DNA of 64,000 nt. Origin: Cupriavidus nantongensis (GTDB taxonomy: Bacteria > Pseudomonadota > Gammaproteobacteria > Burkholderiales > Burkholderiaceae). Each line of letters begins with the position of its first letter. Position 1 is the stretch's first letter. Below the pieces are notes generated by a model. That model was not told the DNA's origin. It did not search any database and saw nothing but the letters and a program-made list of their open reading frames with translations. The position numbers and the translations under genes were made by a program. Location of the stretch: the NCBI RefSeq assembly GCF_001598055.1, contig NZ_CP014844.1, forward strand, positions 3,499,642 through 3,563,641. The letters run 5' to 3'. Below are positions 18,628 through 26,868 of this stretch, piece after piece.

Positions 18628-19539
18628 TTGACTGCCATCCTAGAGTTGCGCAAGGTGCGCAAGCAATACGGCGACACGGTCGTGGTCGACGACCTCGACC
18701 TGCAGGTTTTCCGCGGCCAGTGCTTCGGCCTGCTAGGCCCCAACGGCGCCGGCAAGACCACCACGCTGCGGCTGCTGCTGGGCCTGACCACGCCGCTGGC
18801 GGGCACGCTGACGCTGTGCGGCGAGCCCATCCCCGAGCGGGCGCCGCAGGCGCGCATGCGCGTGGGCGTGGTGCCGCAGTTCGACAATCTCGATCCGGAC
18901 TTCTCGGTGATCGAGAACCTGCGCATCTTCGGCCGCTACTTCGGGCTGTCGTCGGCCGAGATCGAGCGCCGCGTGCCGAAGCTGCTGGAATTCGCGCGGC
19001 TGGAAAACCGCGCCGACGCGCAGGTGCGCGACCTCTCCGGCGGCATGCGCCGGCGCCTGACGGTGGCGCGCGCGCTGATCAACGACCCGGACCTGCTGGT
19101 GATGGACGAGCCCACCACCGGCCTCGACCCGCAGGCGCGCCACCTGATCTGGGAGCGGCTGAAGTCGCTGATGGCCAGCGGCAAGACCATCCTGCTGACC
19201 ACGCACTTCATGGAAGAAGCCGAACGGCTGTGCAACTACCTGTGCGTGATCGACGGCGGCCGCAAGATCGCCGAAGGCAAGCCGCACGAGCTGATCGACA
19301 GCCAGATCGGCTGCGACGTGGTCGAGGTCTATGGCGATGAACTGGAGACGCTGCGCGGCACGCTGACGCCGCTGGCGCAGCGCACCGAAATGAGCGGCGA
19401 GACGCTGTTCTGCTACGTGCGCGAGCCCGCCCCGCTGCTGGCGGCGCTGCACGGCAGGAGCGGCGTGCGCTACCTGCGCCGCCCGGCCAACCTCGAGGAC
19501 GTGTTCCTCAAGCTGACCGGACGCGAGATGCGGGACTGA
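18628..19539 (+). CDS. nodI: ABC exporter ATPase, NodI family
   Basis: This 303-residue ATPase has Walker [10 protein letters not shown] at about 37-45, the signature LSGGM at 136-140, Walker [10 protein letters not shown] at 156-164 and a C-terminal extension of about 100 residues typical of ABC-2 exporters. A TTG start giving [12 protein letters not shown] is preferred because it matches NodI-type proteins; another TTG lies 33 bases upstream. Non-nodulating Cupriavidus and Ralstonia carry the same pair, so the name marks a family and not Nod-factor export. The permease gene follows after 13 bp. Confidence 0.88.
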   Translation: MTAILELRKVRKQYGDTVVVDDLDLQVFRGQCFGLLGPNGAGKTTTLRLLLGLTTPLAGTLTLCGEPIPERAPQARMRVGVVPQFDNLDPDFSVIENLRIFGRYFGLSSAEIERRVPKLLEFARLENRADAQVRDLSGGMRRRLTVARALINDPDLLVMDEPTTGLDPQARHLIWERLKSLMASGKTILLTTHFMEEAERLCNYLCVIDGGRKIAEGKPHELIDSQIGCDVVEVYGDELETLRGTLTPLAQRTEMSGETLFCYVREPAPLLAALHGRSGVRYLRRPANLEDVFLKLTGREMRD

Positions 19540-19552
19540 ACCAAGGGACGAC

Positions 19553-20404
19553 ATGAGCGAACAGGACCCGCGCGCGGACGCCACCGATGCCTCCCCCGCC
19601 GCCGCCATGGCGGCGCGCCAGACCTATCCGCAGCCGCTGCTGCCGCGCAACCTGCGCAACTGGATGATGGTCTGGTACCGCAACTACATGGTGTGGAAGA
19701 AGCTGGCGATTCCGTCGATGATCGGCAACCTGGCCGACCCGATGATCTACCTGTTCGGCCTCGGCCTCGGGCTCGGGCTGATGGTTGGCCAGGTCGACGG
19801 GGTGTCGTATATCGCCTTCCTGGCGGCCGGCACCACCGCGTCCAGCGTGATGATGTCGGCCAGCTTCGAGTCGATGTATTCGGCATTCTCGCGCATGCAT
19901 GTGCAGCGCACCTGGGAAGCGATCATGCATGCGCCGCTGACGCTGGGCGACGTGGTGCTGGGCGAGATTGCCTGGGCCGCCAGCAAGGCGGTGCTGTCGG
20001 GGCTGGCCATCATGCTGGTGGCGGGCGCGCTCGGCTATGCGCAGATGCCGGGGGCGCTGCTGGCGCTGCCGGTGATCGTGCTGGCCGGGATCGCCTTCGC
20101 CGCGCTGGCGATGATCGTCACCGCGCTGGCGCCCAGCTACGACTTTTTCATGTTCTACCAGACCCTGGTGATGACGCCGATGCTGCTGCTGTCGGGCGTG
20201 TTCTTCCCGCTGGAACAGCTGCCCGAAGGCGTGCAGGCCGCCGCCAAGGCGCTGCCGCTGGCGCACGCCGTGGCGCTGATCCGGCCGCTGATGCTGGGCC
20301 GCCCGGTCGACGGCGCCGGCCTGCACCTGGCGGTGCTGGCCGCCTATGCGGTCATCGCGCTGGTGGTGTGCCTGGTGCTGCTGCGCCGCCGGCTGCTGCG
20401 CTGA
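19553..20404 (+). CDS. nodJ: ABC-2 permease, NodJ family
   Basis: This 283-residue membrane protein has six predicted helices and the ABC-2 family segment LTLGDVVLGEIAWAASKAVLSG. Conserved NWMMVWYRNYMVWKK lies at the start of the membrane part, and LLLSGVFFPLEQLPEGVQ marks the last periplasmic loop. It forms a transporter with the ATPase encoded 13 bp upstream. The exported compound is unknown; in relatives a polysaccharide or lipid is assumed. Confidence 0.88.
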   Translation: MSEQDPRADATDASPAAAMAARQTYPQPLLPRNLRNWMMVWYRNYMVWKKLAIPSMIGNLADPMIYLFGLGLGLGLMVGQVDGVSYIAFLAAGTTASSVMMSASFESMYSAFSRMHVQRTWEAIMHAPLTLGDVVLGEIAWAASKAVLSGLAIMLVAGALGYAQMPGALLALPVIVLAGIAFAALAMIVTALAPSYDFFMFYQTLVMTPMLLLSGVFFPLEQLPEGVQAAAKALPLAHAVALIRPLMLGRPVDGAGLHLAVLAAYAVIALVVCLVLLRRRLLR

Positions 20405-20443
20405 CCCGGCCCGATGCCAGCCTCAACTACTACTACGAGTTCC

Positions 20444-20809
20444 ATGCAGTCTTTATTTCCCCGCTTGCGTCGCCACCGGCGCAACGATAGCCAGACCACT
20501 GCCACCCTGCCGCGCATCGCGCTGAGGCTGGCGGCCGCCTGCACCGTCGCGTCGCTGTCCGGCTGCATGGTGATCGGCGCCACCGTGGCGGTCGGCAGCG
20601 CCGCGGTATCGACGGTGGCGACGGTGGGCTCGGCCGCGGTCAGCGTGGCCTCGACCGCGGTCGGCGCCACCTACGACGTCACCGCCGCCGGCGTAAAGGC
20701 GATGGCCGGCGGCGATGAGCCCGCACCGCAAGCGCCGGCACCGCAAGCGCAGCCATCTCAAGACCCGGCCCCGCAAGAACCGGCGCCGGTGGTCGCGGCG
20801 GCAGAGTAG
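20444..20809 (+). CDS. Small outer-envelope lipoprotein
   Basis: This 121-residue protein has a basic N-terminus, a hydrophobic stretch and a lipobox (ASLSGC) with Cys at about residue 42. After the Cys comes a Val/Ala/Ser/Thr-rich region with repeated TVA and SAAVS units, then a Pro/Ala/Gln-rich tail (APQAPAPQAQPSQDPAPQ). The start at 20444 is preferred to the one at 20414, though neither has a good ribosome site. I do not recognise a functional family. It ends only 4 bp from the convergent metZ stop. Confidence 0.65.
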   Translation: MQSLFPRLRRHRRNDSQTTATLPRIALRLAAACTVASLSGCMVIGATVAVGSAAVSTVATVGSAAVSVASTAVGATYDVTAAGVKAMAGGDEPAPQAPAPQAQPSQDPAPQEPAPVVAAAE

Positions 20810-20813
20810 CGCC

Positions 20814-22019
20814 TCAGTCGCCCAGGCCGCGCAGCAGGTCGGCCTTCAGGTCCTCGACCGACTCCAGCCCCACCGCCAGCCGGATCAGCCCTTCGCCCAC
20901 GCCCGCGGCTGCCTTGGCCTCGGGGCTGACGCGCGCATGCGTGGTGGTGTACGGGTGCGTGATGGTGGTGCGGGTGTCGCCCAGGTTGCCGGTGATCGAG
21001 CACAGCCGGGTGTTGTCGATCACGCGCCAGGCATTGGCGCGCTGCTGCTCGGGCGTTGCGCCCTTGAGCTCGAACGACACGATCGCGCCGCCGCCGCTTT
21101 GCTGGCGCATGGCGACCTGGTGCTGCGGATGCGATGGCAGCGCCGGGTGGAACACACGCGCCACCGCCGGATGCGATTCCAGGAACTGCGCCAGCGCCAG
21201 CGCGCTGGCCGAATGGCGCTCCATGCGGATCGCCAGCGTCTCCATGCCCTTGAGCAGCACCCATGCATTGAATGCGGACAGCGTCGGCCCGGCGGTGCGC
21301 ACGAACGGGAATACCTTGCCCATGATGAAGTCGTGCGAGCCCAGCACCGCGCCGCCCAGCACGCGGCCCTGGCCGTCGATATGCTTGGTGGCGGAGTGCA
21401 CCACGATGTCGGCGCCGAACTTCATCGGCTGCTGCAGCGCCGGCGAGCAGAAGCAGTTGTCGACCACCAGCAGCGCCTTGGCATCGTGGGCGATGTCGGC
21501 CACGGCCGCGATGTCGGCGACTTCGGTCAGCGGGTTGGACGGCGTTTCCAGGAAGAACAGCTTCGTGTTCGGACGCACCGCCGCGCGCCACGCTTGCAGG
21601 TCGGTGGGATCGACGAAGGTGGTCTCGACGCCGAACTTGCCGAAGATATTGCTGAACAGCGTCATGGTCGAGCCGAAGATCGCGCGCGAGCTGACCAGGT
21701 GGTCGCCGGCCTGCATCGACGACAGCACCACCGACAGGATCGCGCTCATGCCCGAGGCGGTCGCCATGCAGGCCTGCGCCCCTTCCAGCGCGGCCAGGCG
21801 CGACTGGAACATCGACACGGTGGGATTGGTAAAGCGCGAGTACGTGAAGCCTTCTTCCGAATTGAGAAAGCGCTCGGCGGCCTCGGCGGCGCTGTTGAAG
21901 CAGAAGCTCGAGGTCAGGTACATGGCCTCGGAGTGCTCCATGAACTCGCTGCGCAGCGTGCCGGCGCGCACGCCGAGGGTATCGATGCCGAGAGATTCGG
22001 GATTGAGCGGTTGGTTCAT
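20814..22019 (-). CDS. metZ: O-succinylhomoserine sulfhydrylase
   Basis: This 401-residue PLP enzyme makes homocysteine from O-succinylhomoserine and sulfide. The PLP lysine is Lys212 in VVHSATKHIDGQGR, and ETPSNPLTEVADI and SRFTNPTV are family motifs. MetZ rather than MetB or MetC is inferred from overall similarity and the HIDGQGR motif. The start MNQPLNPESLG is chosen over one 15 codons upstream. It is controlled by a SAM-II riboswitch and a terminator in its 5' leader, which fits an end-product check on methionine synthesis. Confidence 0.9.
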   Translation of the reverse strand: MNQPLNPESLGIDTLGVRAGTLRSEFMEHSEAMYLTSSFCFNSAAEAAERFLNSEEGFTYSRFTNPTVSMFQSRLAALEGAQACMATASGMSAILSVVLSSMQAGDHLVSSRAIFGSTMTLFSNIFGKFGVETTFVDPTDLQAWRAAVRPNTKLFFLETPSNPLTEVADIAAVADIAHDAKALLVVDNCFCSPALQQPMKFGADIVVHSATKHIDGQGRVLGGAVLGSHDFIMGKVFPFVRTAGPTLSAFNAWVLLKGMETLAIRMERHSASALALAQFLESHPAVARVFHPALPSHPQHQVAMRQQSGGGAIVSFELKGATPEQQRANAWRVIDNTRLCSITGNLGDTRTTITHPYTTTHARVSPEAKAAAGVGEGLIRLAVGLESVEDLKADLLRGLGD

Positions 22020-22099
22020 GCTGGTGGCGCGGTCGTACCCGCGCGAAGGCGATGGTTGCGACAAGCTGCGCGCCGCCCGGCGGACGGCGCGCGGCCATG

Positions 22100-22139
22100 A
22101 AAAAAGCCCGTGCGATCGGTTGGTCGGATCGACGGGCTT
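22100..22139 (-). terminator. Intrinsic terminator in the metZ leader
   Basis: AAGCCCGT and ACGGGCTT arms, extended by GATC/GATC pairing, form a long stem that on the minus strand is followed by six T residues (22105-22100). It lies about 110 nt after the SAM-II aptamer and 80 nt before metZ. No promoter is visible between it and metZ, so read-through should set metZ expression. Confidence 0.85.
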
Positions 22140-22248
22140 GCTGTCCTGCGTGTGCGTATGGCCGTGGGCTTCAGGCTGTGGCGGCCGGCTTCCGGGCCTG
22201 GCCGCGCCGGCAAGGCGCTGCGCAGCGGGAATCGTTGCTGGCCACCAT

Positions 22249-22304
22249 CTCTTTAGCTGTTTCGGGCTGTACCCGCGTCCGCAAGCTGACTGTCAAATCG
22301 ACGC
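22249..22304 (-). ncRNA. SAM-II riboswitch upstream of metZ
   Basis: The 56-nt RNA starts with P1 strand GCGUC, pairing with GACGC at 22279-22275. The P1 loop carries GAUUUG and then CUUGC; downstream lies GCUAAAG (22257-22251). CUUGC pairs with GC..AAG of that element and leaves U-A bulged, as in the SAM-II pseudoknot. Between P1 and GCUAAAG a small hairpin, CGGG/CCCG, sits in loop 3, as in the long-loop form. S-adenosylmethionine binding should turn metZ down. The match is to a consensus I know, not to a search. Confidence 0.87.
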
Positions 22305-22310
22305 CCGGCC

Positions 22311-22339
22311 ATGTTACGGCCGGGCATCGCATTCGTCAA
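22311..22339 (-). promoter_or_regulatory. metZ promoter
   Basis: On the minus strand TTGACG (22339-22334) and TAACAT (22316-22311) are 17 bp apart. The start point expected 7 bp below the -10 box falls at about 22304, exactly the first base of the SAM-II aptamer. The boxes partly overlap a GC-rich palindrome (GCCCGGCC at 22303-22310 and GGCCGGGC at 22318-22325) that may also act as a purF 3' hairpin. Confidence 0.7.
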
Positions 22340-22363
22340 CGCGCGCCAACGCGGTGGCGGGGC

Positions 22364-23893
22364 TTACTCGTTGCCGCCGGAGCGCTGCAGGTGCAGCTGC
22401 GAGCGCTCGGTGTCACCACCGGTGCCGTCGCGGTCGGCCTGGCTGCGCGCGGTTTCCAGGCGGTCCAGGTAGGCCTCGTCGATATCGCCGGTGATGTAGC
22501 GGCCGTCGAAGCACGACGCGTCGAAGTCCTTCAGCGCCGGGTTGATGTCGCGCACCGCCTGCTTCATCGCTTCGACGTCCTGGTACACCAGCTTGTCGGC
22601 GCCGATGATCTTGGCGATCTCTTCGTGCGTGCGGCCATGCGCGACCAGTTCGCTGCGGGTCGGCATGTCGATGCCGTACACGTTGGGGAACTTCACCGGC
22701 GGCGCGGCCGAGGCGAAGATCACCTTGTTGGCGCCGGCGTCGCGCGCCATCTGCACGATCTCGAACGAGGTGGTGCCGCGCACGATCGAGTCGTCGACGA
22801 TCAGCACGTTCTTGCCCTTGAACTCGACGCCCATGGCGTTGAGCTTCTGGCGCACCGACTTCTTGCGCACCGCCTGGCCCGGCATGATGAAAGTGCGGCC
22901 GACATAGCGGTTCTTGAAGAAGCCTTCGCGGTAATTGACGCCCAGGCGGTTGGCCACCTGCATCGCGGCCGGGCGGCTGGAATCCGGGATCGGCATGACC
23001 ACGTCGATATCGCCGGCCGACACTTCCTGGCGGATCTTCTCGGCCAGGTAGTCGCCCATGCGCAGGCGCGCGTCGTAGACCGGCACGCCGTCGATGCACG
23101 AATCCGGGCGAGCCAGGTAGACGTACTCGAAGATGCACGGCGTCAGCAGCGGGTTGTCGGCGCACTGCTTGCTGTAGAGCTTGCCGTCGAGGTCGATGAA
23201 GATGGCCTCGCCCGCCGCCACGTCGCGCTCGAACTTGTAGCCGATGCCTTCCAGCGCCACAGATTCCGACGCCACCATCCATTCCTTGCCGGTGGGGGTC
23301 TCGACGCTGCCCAGGCACAGCGGGCGGATGCCGAACGGGTCGCGCACCGCGAGCATGCCGTAGCCGGCGATCTGCGCCGCGACCGCGTACGAGCCGCGCA
23401 CGCGCCGGTGCATGCCCGCGACGGCCTTGAAGATCATGTCCGGATCGAGCGCCATGCCGTTGCTGGCGCGCTGCAGCTCGTCGGCCAGCACGTTCAGCAG
23501 CACTTCGGTATCCGAATGCGTGTTGATGTGGCGGCGGTCGCGGCGGAACATTTCCTCGCGCAGCTGCTGCCAGTTGGTCAGGTTGCCGTTATGCGCCAGG
23601 ATGATGCCGTAGGGGGCGTTGACGTAGAACGGCTGCGCCTCTTCCTCGCTCGACGCCGAGCCGGCGGTCGGGTAGCGCACCTGGCCGATGCCCGCCGTGC
23701 CCGGCAGGCCGCGCATGTTGCGGGTGCGGAAGACATCGCGCACCAGGCCGTTGGCCTTGTGCATGTGGAAGGTACTGCCGTTGGCGGTGGCGATGCCGGC
23801 AGCATCCTGTCCGCGGTGTTGCAACAACAGCAGGCTGTCGTAAATCAGTTGGTTGACGGGCGTGGATGACACCACACCGACGATACCGCACAT
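22364..23893 (-). CDS. purF: Amidophosphoribosyltransferase
   Basis: This 509-residue enzyme makes the first committed step of purine synthesis: PRPP plus glutamine gives phosphoribosylamine. The catalytic Cys2 follows the initiator Met in MCGIVGVVS. The N-terminal Ntn glutaminase domain (to about 230) is followed by the PRTase domain with the PRPP loop VLIVDDSIVRGTTS. It lacks the propeptide and Fe-S cysteines of the Bacillus type, so it is of the E. coli type. The gene follows cvpA by 103 bp, the same order as cvpA-purF in E. coli. Confidence 0.97.
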   Translation of the reverse strand: MCGIVGVVSSTPVNQLIYDSLLLLQHRGQDAAGIATANGSTFHMHKANGLVRDVFRTRNMRGLPGTAGIGQVRYPTAGSASSEEEAQPFYVNAPYGIILAHNGNLTNWQQLREEMFRRDRRHINTHSDTEVLLNVLADELQRASNGMALDPDMIFKAVAGMHRRVRGSYAVAAQIAGYGMLAVRDPFGIRPLCLGSVETPTGKEWMVASESVALEGIGYKFERDVAAGEAIFIDLDGKLYSKQCADNPLLTPCIFEYVYLARPDSCIDGVPVYDARLRMGDYLAEKIRQEVSAGDIDVVMPIPDSSRPAAMQVANRLGVNYREGFFKNRYVGRTFIMPGQAVRKKSVRQKLNAMGVEFKGKNVLIVDDSIVRGTTSFEIVQMARDAGANKVIFASAAPPVKFPNVYGIDMPTRSELVAHGRTHEEIAKIIGADKLVYQDVEAMKQAVRDINPALKDFDASCFDGRYITGDIDEAYLDRLETARSQADRDGTGGDTERSQLHLQRSGGNE

Positions 23894-23996
23894 GCCAAGC
23901 TCCCAGGAAAGGCTTTGATTCAGGGGGCGCAGCCCGGCCCGGGATCCTCCGGGCCCGAAGGCCTGCGTTACTACCAGCCGCGCGACATGCCCGGCC

Positions 23997-24494
23997 TTAT
24001 GTCTTCACGTACTTCGCCAGCTCCGGCGGCAGCCATGGCTTGATCGATTCCATGGCCTGCATCACATACGGGCGGCTCACCGCATCGCGCCAGAACGGTT
24101 CTTCCGGCAGTTTCGTCAGGCTGGCCAGCGTCACCATCACCATCACCAGCAGCACGCCGCGCAGCAGGCCGAACACCAGTCCCAGGCCGCGGTCGGCAGG
24201 CTTGAGGCCGGTGCTCTCCAGCAATTGGCCGACCACCATGCCGGCCAGCGAGGCCCCCAGCACGGTGCCGATCAGCAGCACCACGAAGCCCAGCGCATGG
24301 CGTGCCAGCTCGCCGCCCGGCAGCGATTCCGGCATCCAGCCCGCGGCCACCGCGCCGTAGCGGAATGCCACCCAGAACGCCACCACCCAGCCGATCAGCG
24401 ACAGCACCTCGCGCACCAGCCCGCGCAGCACGCCCAGCAGGCCCGAGGCCAGCAGGATGAAGACCACGGCATAGTCGAAGAAAGTCGGCTGCAT
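23997..24494 (-). CDS. cvpA: CvpA family membrane protein
   Basis: This 165-residue protein has four membrane helices (about 8-28, 30-50, 64-87, 105-125) and the family features YAVVFILLASGLLGVLRGLVRE near the start. CvpA is linked to colicin V export, biofilm formation and envelope robustness, but its biochemical role is not settled. It is located between a SPOR-domain gene and purF on the same strand, an arrangement common in proteobacteria. Confidence 0.93.
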   Translation of the reverse strand: MQPTFFDYAVVFILLASGLLGVLRGLVREVLSLIGWVVAFWVAFRYGAVAAGWMPESLPGGELARHALGFVVLLIGTVLGASLAGMVVGQLLESTGLKPADRGLGLVFGLLRGVLLVMVMVTLASLTKLPEEPFWRDAVSRPYVMQAMESIKPWLPPELAKYVKT

Positions 24495-24534
24495 CGTTGC
24501 TGGCGGCCGCGCACATGCGCCGGCCGCGGCGCCC

Positions 24535-25275
24535 TTACTGTTCCACGACCTTCGAGGTCAGCCCCACGGCGCGCACGCGCTTGTCGGCGGCATCGGCGGC
24601 GTCGCGGTCGTTGAACGGACCGGCACGCAGCAGGATGCGCTCGCCATCGGCCAGCACCTTCCTTTCGACATAGGCCGGCACCTTGCTCGCCTTGAGCTTG
24701 GCCAGCCACCCCTTGGCGCGCTCTTCGGAAGAAAACGCGCCGATCAGGATCAGGTACTTGCCGCTGCCGGTCTTGGCCTCGGCTTTGGTTTCAGGCTTCG
24801 TCTCGGGCTTGGCTTCGGTCCGCTGTGCAGGCTTGTCGGCAGCGGCAGCAGCAGCCTTCGGCGCATTGACGATTTCCTCGCCGGCATCGAGCGCGGCGGC
24901 ATCGTTGCGGGACGCCGCTGCGGCAGGCGCGGGCGGCAGCGGATCGGCCTTGCGCGGCTCGACGCGCGGCTTCTGCGAACTGGTGACGCCATTGGCGACC
25001 TTGACCGAGACGTCGTCGGACACCGGCCGCGGCTTGGTCTCGAATACGATCGGCAGCACGATCACCGCGGCCACCATCAGCACCACGGCGCCGATCAGCC
25101 GGCGGCGCGCGCGCTGCTTCTGCGGGAATTCAGGGTCCAGCGTGTCGTCGGCATACTCGTCGGCGAGGCGGCGCGACGAGGCGATGCCCGCACCCGTATC
25201 GGCGCGCTGGCGCCGGGCACGCTCGGGTGCCGGGTCGTTGCCCTTGCGGGAGGAAAACAGCGAAAGCAGGCCCAT
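24535..25275 (-). CDS. SPOR domain (DedD-like) protein
   Basis: This 246-residue division-associated protein has a basic cytoplasmic tail, one membrane helix at about 60-79 (LIGAVVLMVAAVIVLPIVFE), a long Ala/Lys/Pro/Glu-rich linker (about 100-170, with TKPETK-like repeats) and a C-terminal SPOR domain (about 172-245) that binds denuded septal peptidoglycan. DedD sits in the same place next to cvpA and folC in E. coli. The name dedD is not applied because sequence outside the SPOR domain is variable. Confidence 0.88.
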   Translation of the reverse strand: MGLLSLFSSRKGNDPAPERARRQRADTGAGIASSRRLADEYADDTLDPEFPQKQRARRRLIGAVVLMVAAVIVLPIVFETKPRPVSDDVSVKVANGVTSSQKPRVEPRKADPLPPAPAAAASRNDAAALDAGEEIVNAPKAAAAAADKPAQRTEAKPETKPETKAEAKTGSGKYLILIGAFSSEERAKGWLAKLKASKVPAYVERKVLADGERILLRAGPFNDRDAADAADKRVRAVGLTSKVVEQ

Positions 25276-25392
25276 AGATTGGTTCGGTGATACGCGGTGA
25301 TAAGGCCCGGTAGGCCGCTCGTTGCGTTTGCCGCTCAGTGATCGGCCAAGGCCGCCGGGGTTGCCAGCACGGTGCGCGCCGGCACGCCCGCT

Positions 25393-26703
25393 TCAGTTAG
25401 CCTGCGTGGCACGGTAGGCCATCACGCCGGCGACGGTATAGAACGATCCGAAGACCAGAATTCTATCATTCTCGGTGGCACGCTCGATGGCGTCGCGGAA
25501 AGCCGCCTCGGGGCTGGAAAAGCAGGCCGCGGTCGCATCCGGGCCGGGCTGGAAGCCCCCTGCCTCGAGCTTGCCGAGCAGGTCCGCGGCGCTGGCCGCG
25601 CGTTCGGTGGGCAGGTCGCACAGGCACCAGTGGTCGACCTTGTCGGCCACATGCTGCAGCACGCCGGCGATGTCCTTGTCCTGCATCGCGCCGAACACCG
25701 CGTAGGTGTAGCGGAAGAAGCCCATGTTCTCGAGGTTCTGCCCCAGCGTCGCCGCCGCATGCGGATTGTGCGCCACGTCGAGGATCACGGCCGGACGGCC
25801 CGGCAGCACCTGGAACCGGCCCGGCAGCTCGACGAAGGCCAGGCCGTTGCGCACTTCCTGCGCGCTCACCGGCAGGCGTTCGCGCAGCGCCTGCAGCGCC
25901 GCCAGCGCCGCCGACGCGTTCAGCAGCTGGTTGGCGCCGCGCAGTGCCGGGTAGCCCAGGCCGTTGAGCTTGCGCCCGCCGCCGCTCCAGTCCCATTGCT
26001 GGCGCTCCTGGCCCTTGGCGGCCTGGAAATGGTAGTCGCGCCCCACCAGCCACAGTTCGGCGCCGACCGCTTCGGCGTGCGCCAGCAGCGACTTGGGCGG
26101 CACCGGGTCGCCGCAGATCGCCGGCACGCCCGGGCGGAAGATGCCGGCCTTCTCGAAGCCGATTTCCTCGCGGGTGTTGCCCAGGTACTGTGTATGGTCG
26201 ATGTCGACGCTGGTGATGATGGCGCAGTCGGTATCGATCACATTGGTGGCATCGAGGCGGCCGCCCAGTCCGACTTCAAGGACGATCGCGTCTAGCCCGG
26301 ACGCGGCGAAGAAATGGAGGATCGCCAGCGTGGTGAACTCGAAGTAGGTCAGGCTGACCGGGTCGGCAAAGCTGTTGCGCGCATGCTCGACCGCCTCGAA
26401 GTGCGGCAGCAGCTGCGCGTCGGTGGCGATCTCGCCGTTCAGGCGCGCGCGCTCGTTGAACGAGATCAGGTGCGGCGAGGTATGGCAGCCCACCTTGTAG
26501 CCGGCTTCCAGCAGGATGCGCTCGAGCATGGCGCAGGTCGAGCCCTTGCCGTTTGTGCCGCCCACGGTGAAGACCGCGGCGTCGATGCGCAGCCCGAGGG
26601 CTTCCTTCACGCGCGTGATGCGCGTCAGGCCCATGTCGATGCCCACGGGGTGGGCGGTTTCGAGATGGGCGAGCCATTCGGGGAGCGTGTGGAAGACAGG
26701 CAT
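25393..26703 (-). CDS. folC: Folylpolyglutamate / dihydrofolate synthase
   Basis: This 436-residue ATP-dependent ligase adds glutamate to dihydropteroate and to folates. The P-loop TVGGTNGKGSTCAMLE lies at about 46-61; SPHLISFNERARLNGE and GLGGRLDATNVID are family signatures, and LDVAHNPHAAATL marks the C-terminal Mur-ligase-like domain. It lies between accD and the SPOR gene on the same strand, as in E. coli accD-folC-dedD-cvpA. Confidence 0.96.
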   Translation of the reverse strand: MPVFHTLPEWLAHLETAHPVGIDMGLTRITRVKEALGLRIDAAVFTVGGTNGKGSTCAMLERILLEAGYKVGCHTSPHLISFNERARLNGEIATDAQLLPHFEAVEHARNSFADPVSLTYFEFTTLAILHFFAASGLDAIVLEVGLGGRLDATNVIDTDCAIITSVDIDHTQYLGNTREEIGFEKAGIFRPGVPAICGDPVPPKSLLAHAEAVGAELWLVGRDYHFQAAKGQERQQWDWSGGGRKLNGLGYPALRGANQLLNASAALAALQALRERLPVSAQEVRNGLAFVELPGRFQVLPGRPAVILDVAHNPHAAATLGQNLENMGFFRYTYAVFGAMQDKDIAGVLQHVADKVDHWCLCDLPTERAASAADLLGKLEAGGFQPGPDATAACFSSPEAAFRDAIERATENDRILVFGSFYTVAGVMAYRATQAN

Positions 26704-26836
26704 TTCGGGTGTGCGAGGGAAGCGTTGGAAGCGTTTGCTACCAGATTCGGGCAGGCGGGCGCAAAGTCAAGGGGCAGCGCCGCGCCCGTCCAGAAAAGGC
26801 GAAAGGCGCGTCAACCACCCGCGCCTTCGGTACCGC

Positions 26837-26868
26837 GTTATGGGCGGCATTATGGGCGGCGTTATGCC
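26837..26868. repeat. 12 bp tandem repeat at the accD stop
   Basis: Two full 12 bp units (GTTATGGGCGGC, ATTATGGGCGGC) and a partial third run up to and over the accD stop codon. They mark a small local duplication in the accD-folC gap. Confidence 0.6.

Larger units (their letters stand above)
22020..22363 (-). other. purF-metZ gap, metZ leader
   Basis: This 344 bp gap contains, in minus-strand order, the metZ promoter, a SAM-II aptamer, a spacer, an intrinsic terminator and an 80 nt stretch before the metZ start. A 25-codon frame at 22248-22171 is present but has its ribosome site flush against the ATG, so I do not call it a gene. Confidence 0.75.

Noticed and set aside
22171..22248. 25-codon leader peptide frame in the metZ leader
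   Set aside because: The purine-rich site touches the ATG with no spacing and is better explained as part of the SAM-II GCUAAAG element; kept only as a finding.
22291..22296. Minus-strand TTGACA as a metZ -35 box
   Set aside because: It lies within the conserved GAUUUG region of the SAM-II aptamer, and the pair at 22339-22311 fits much better.
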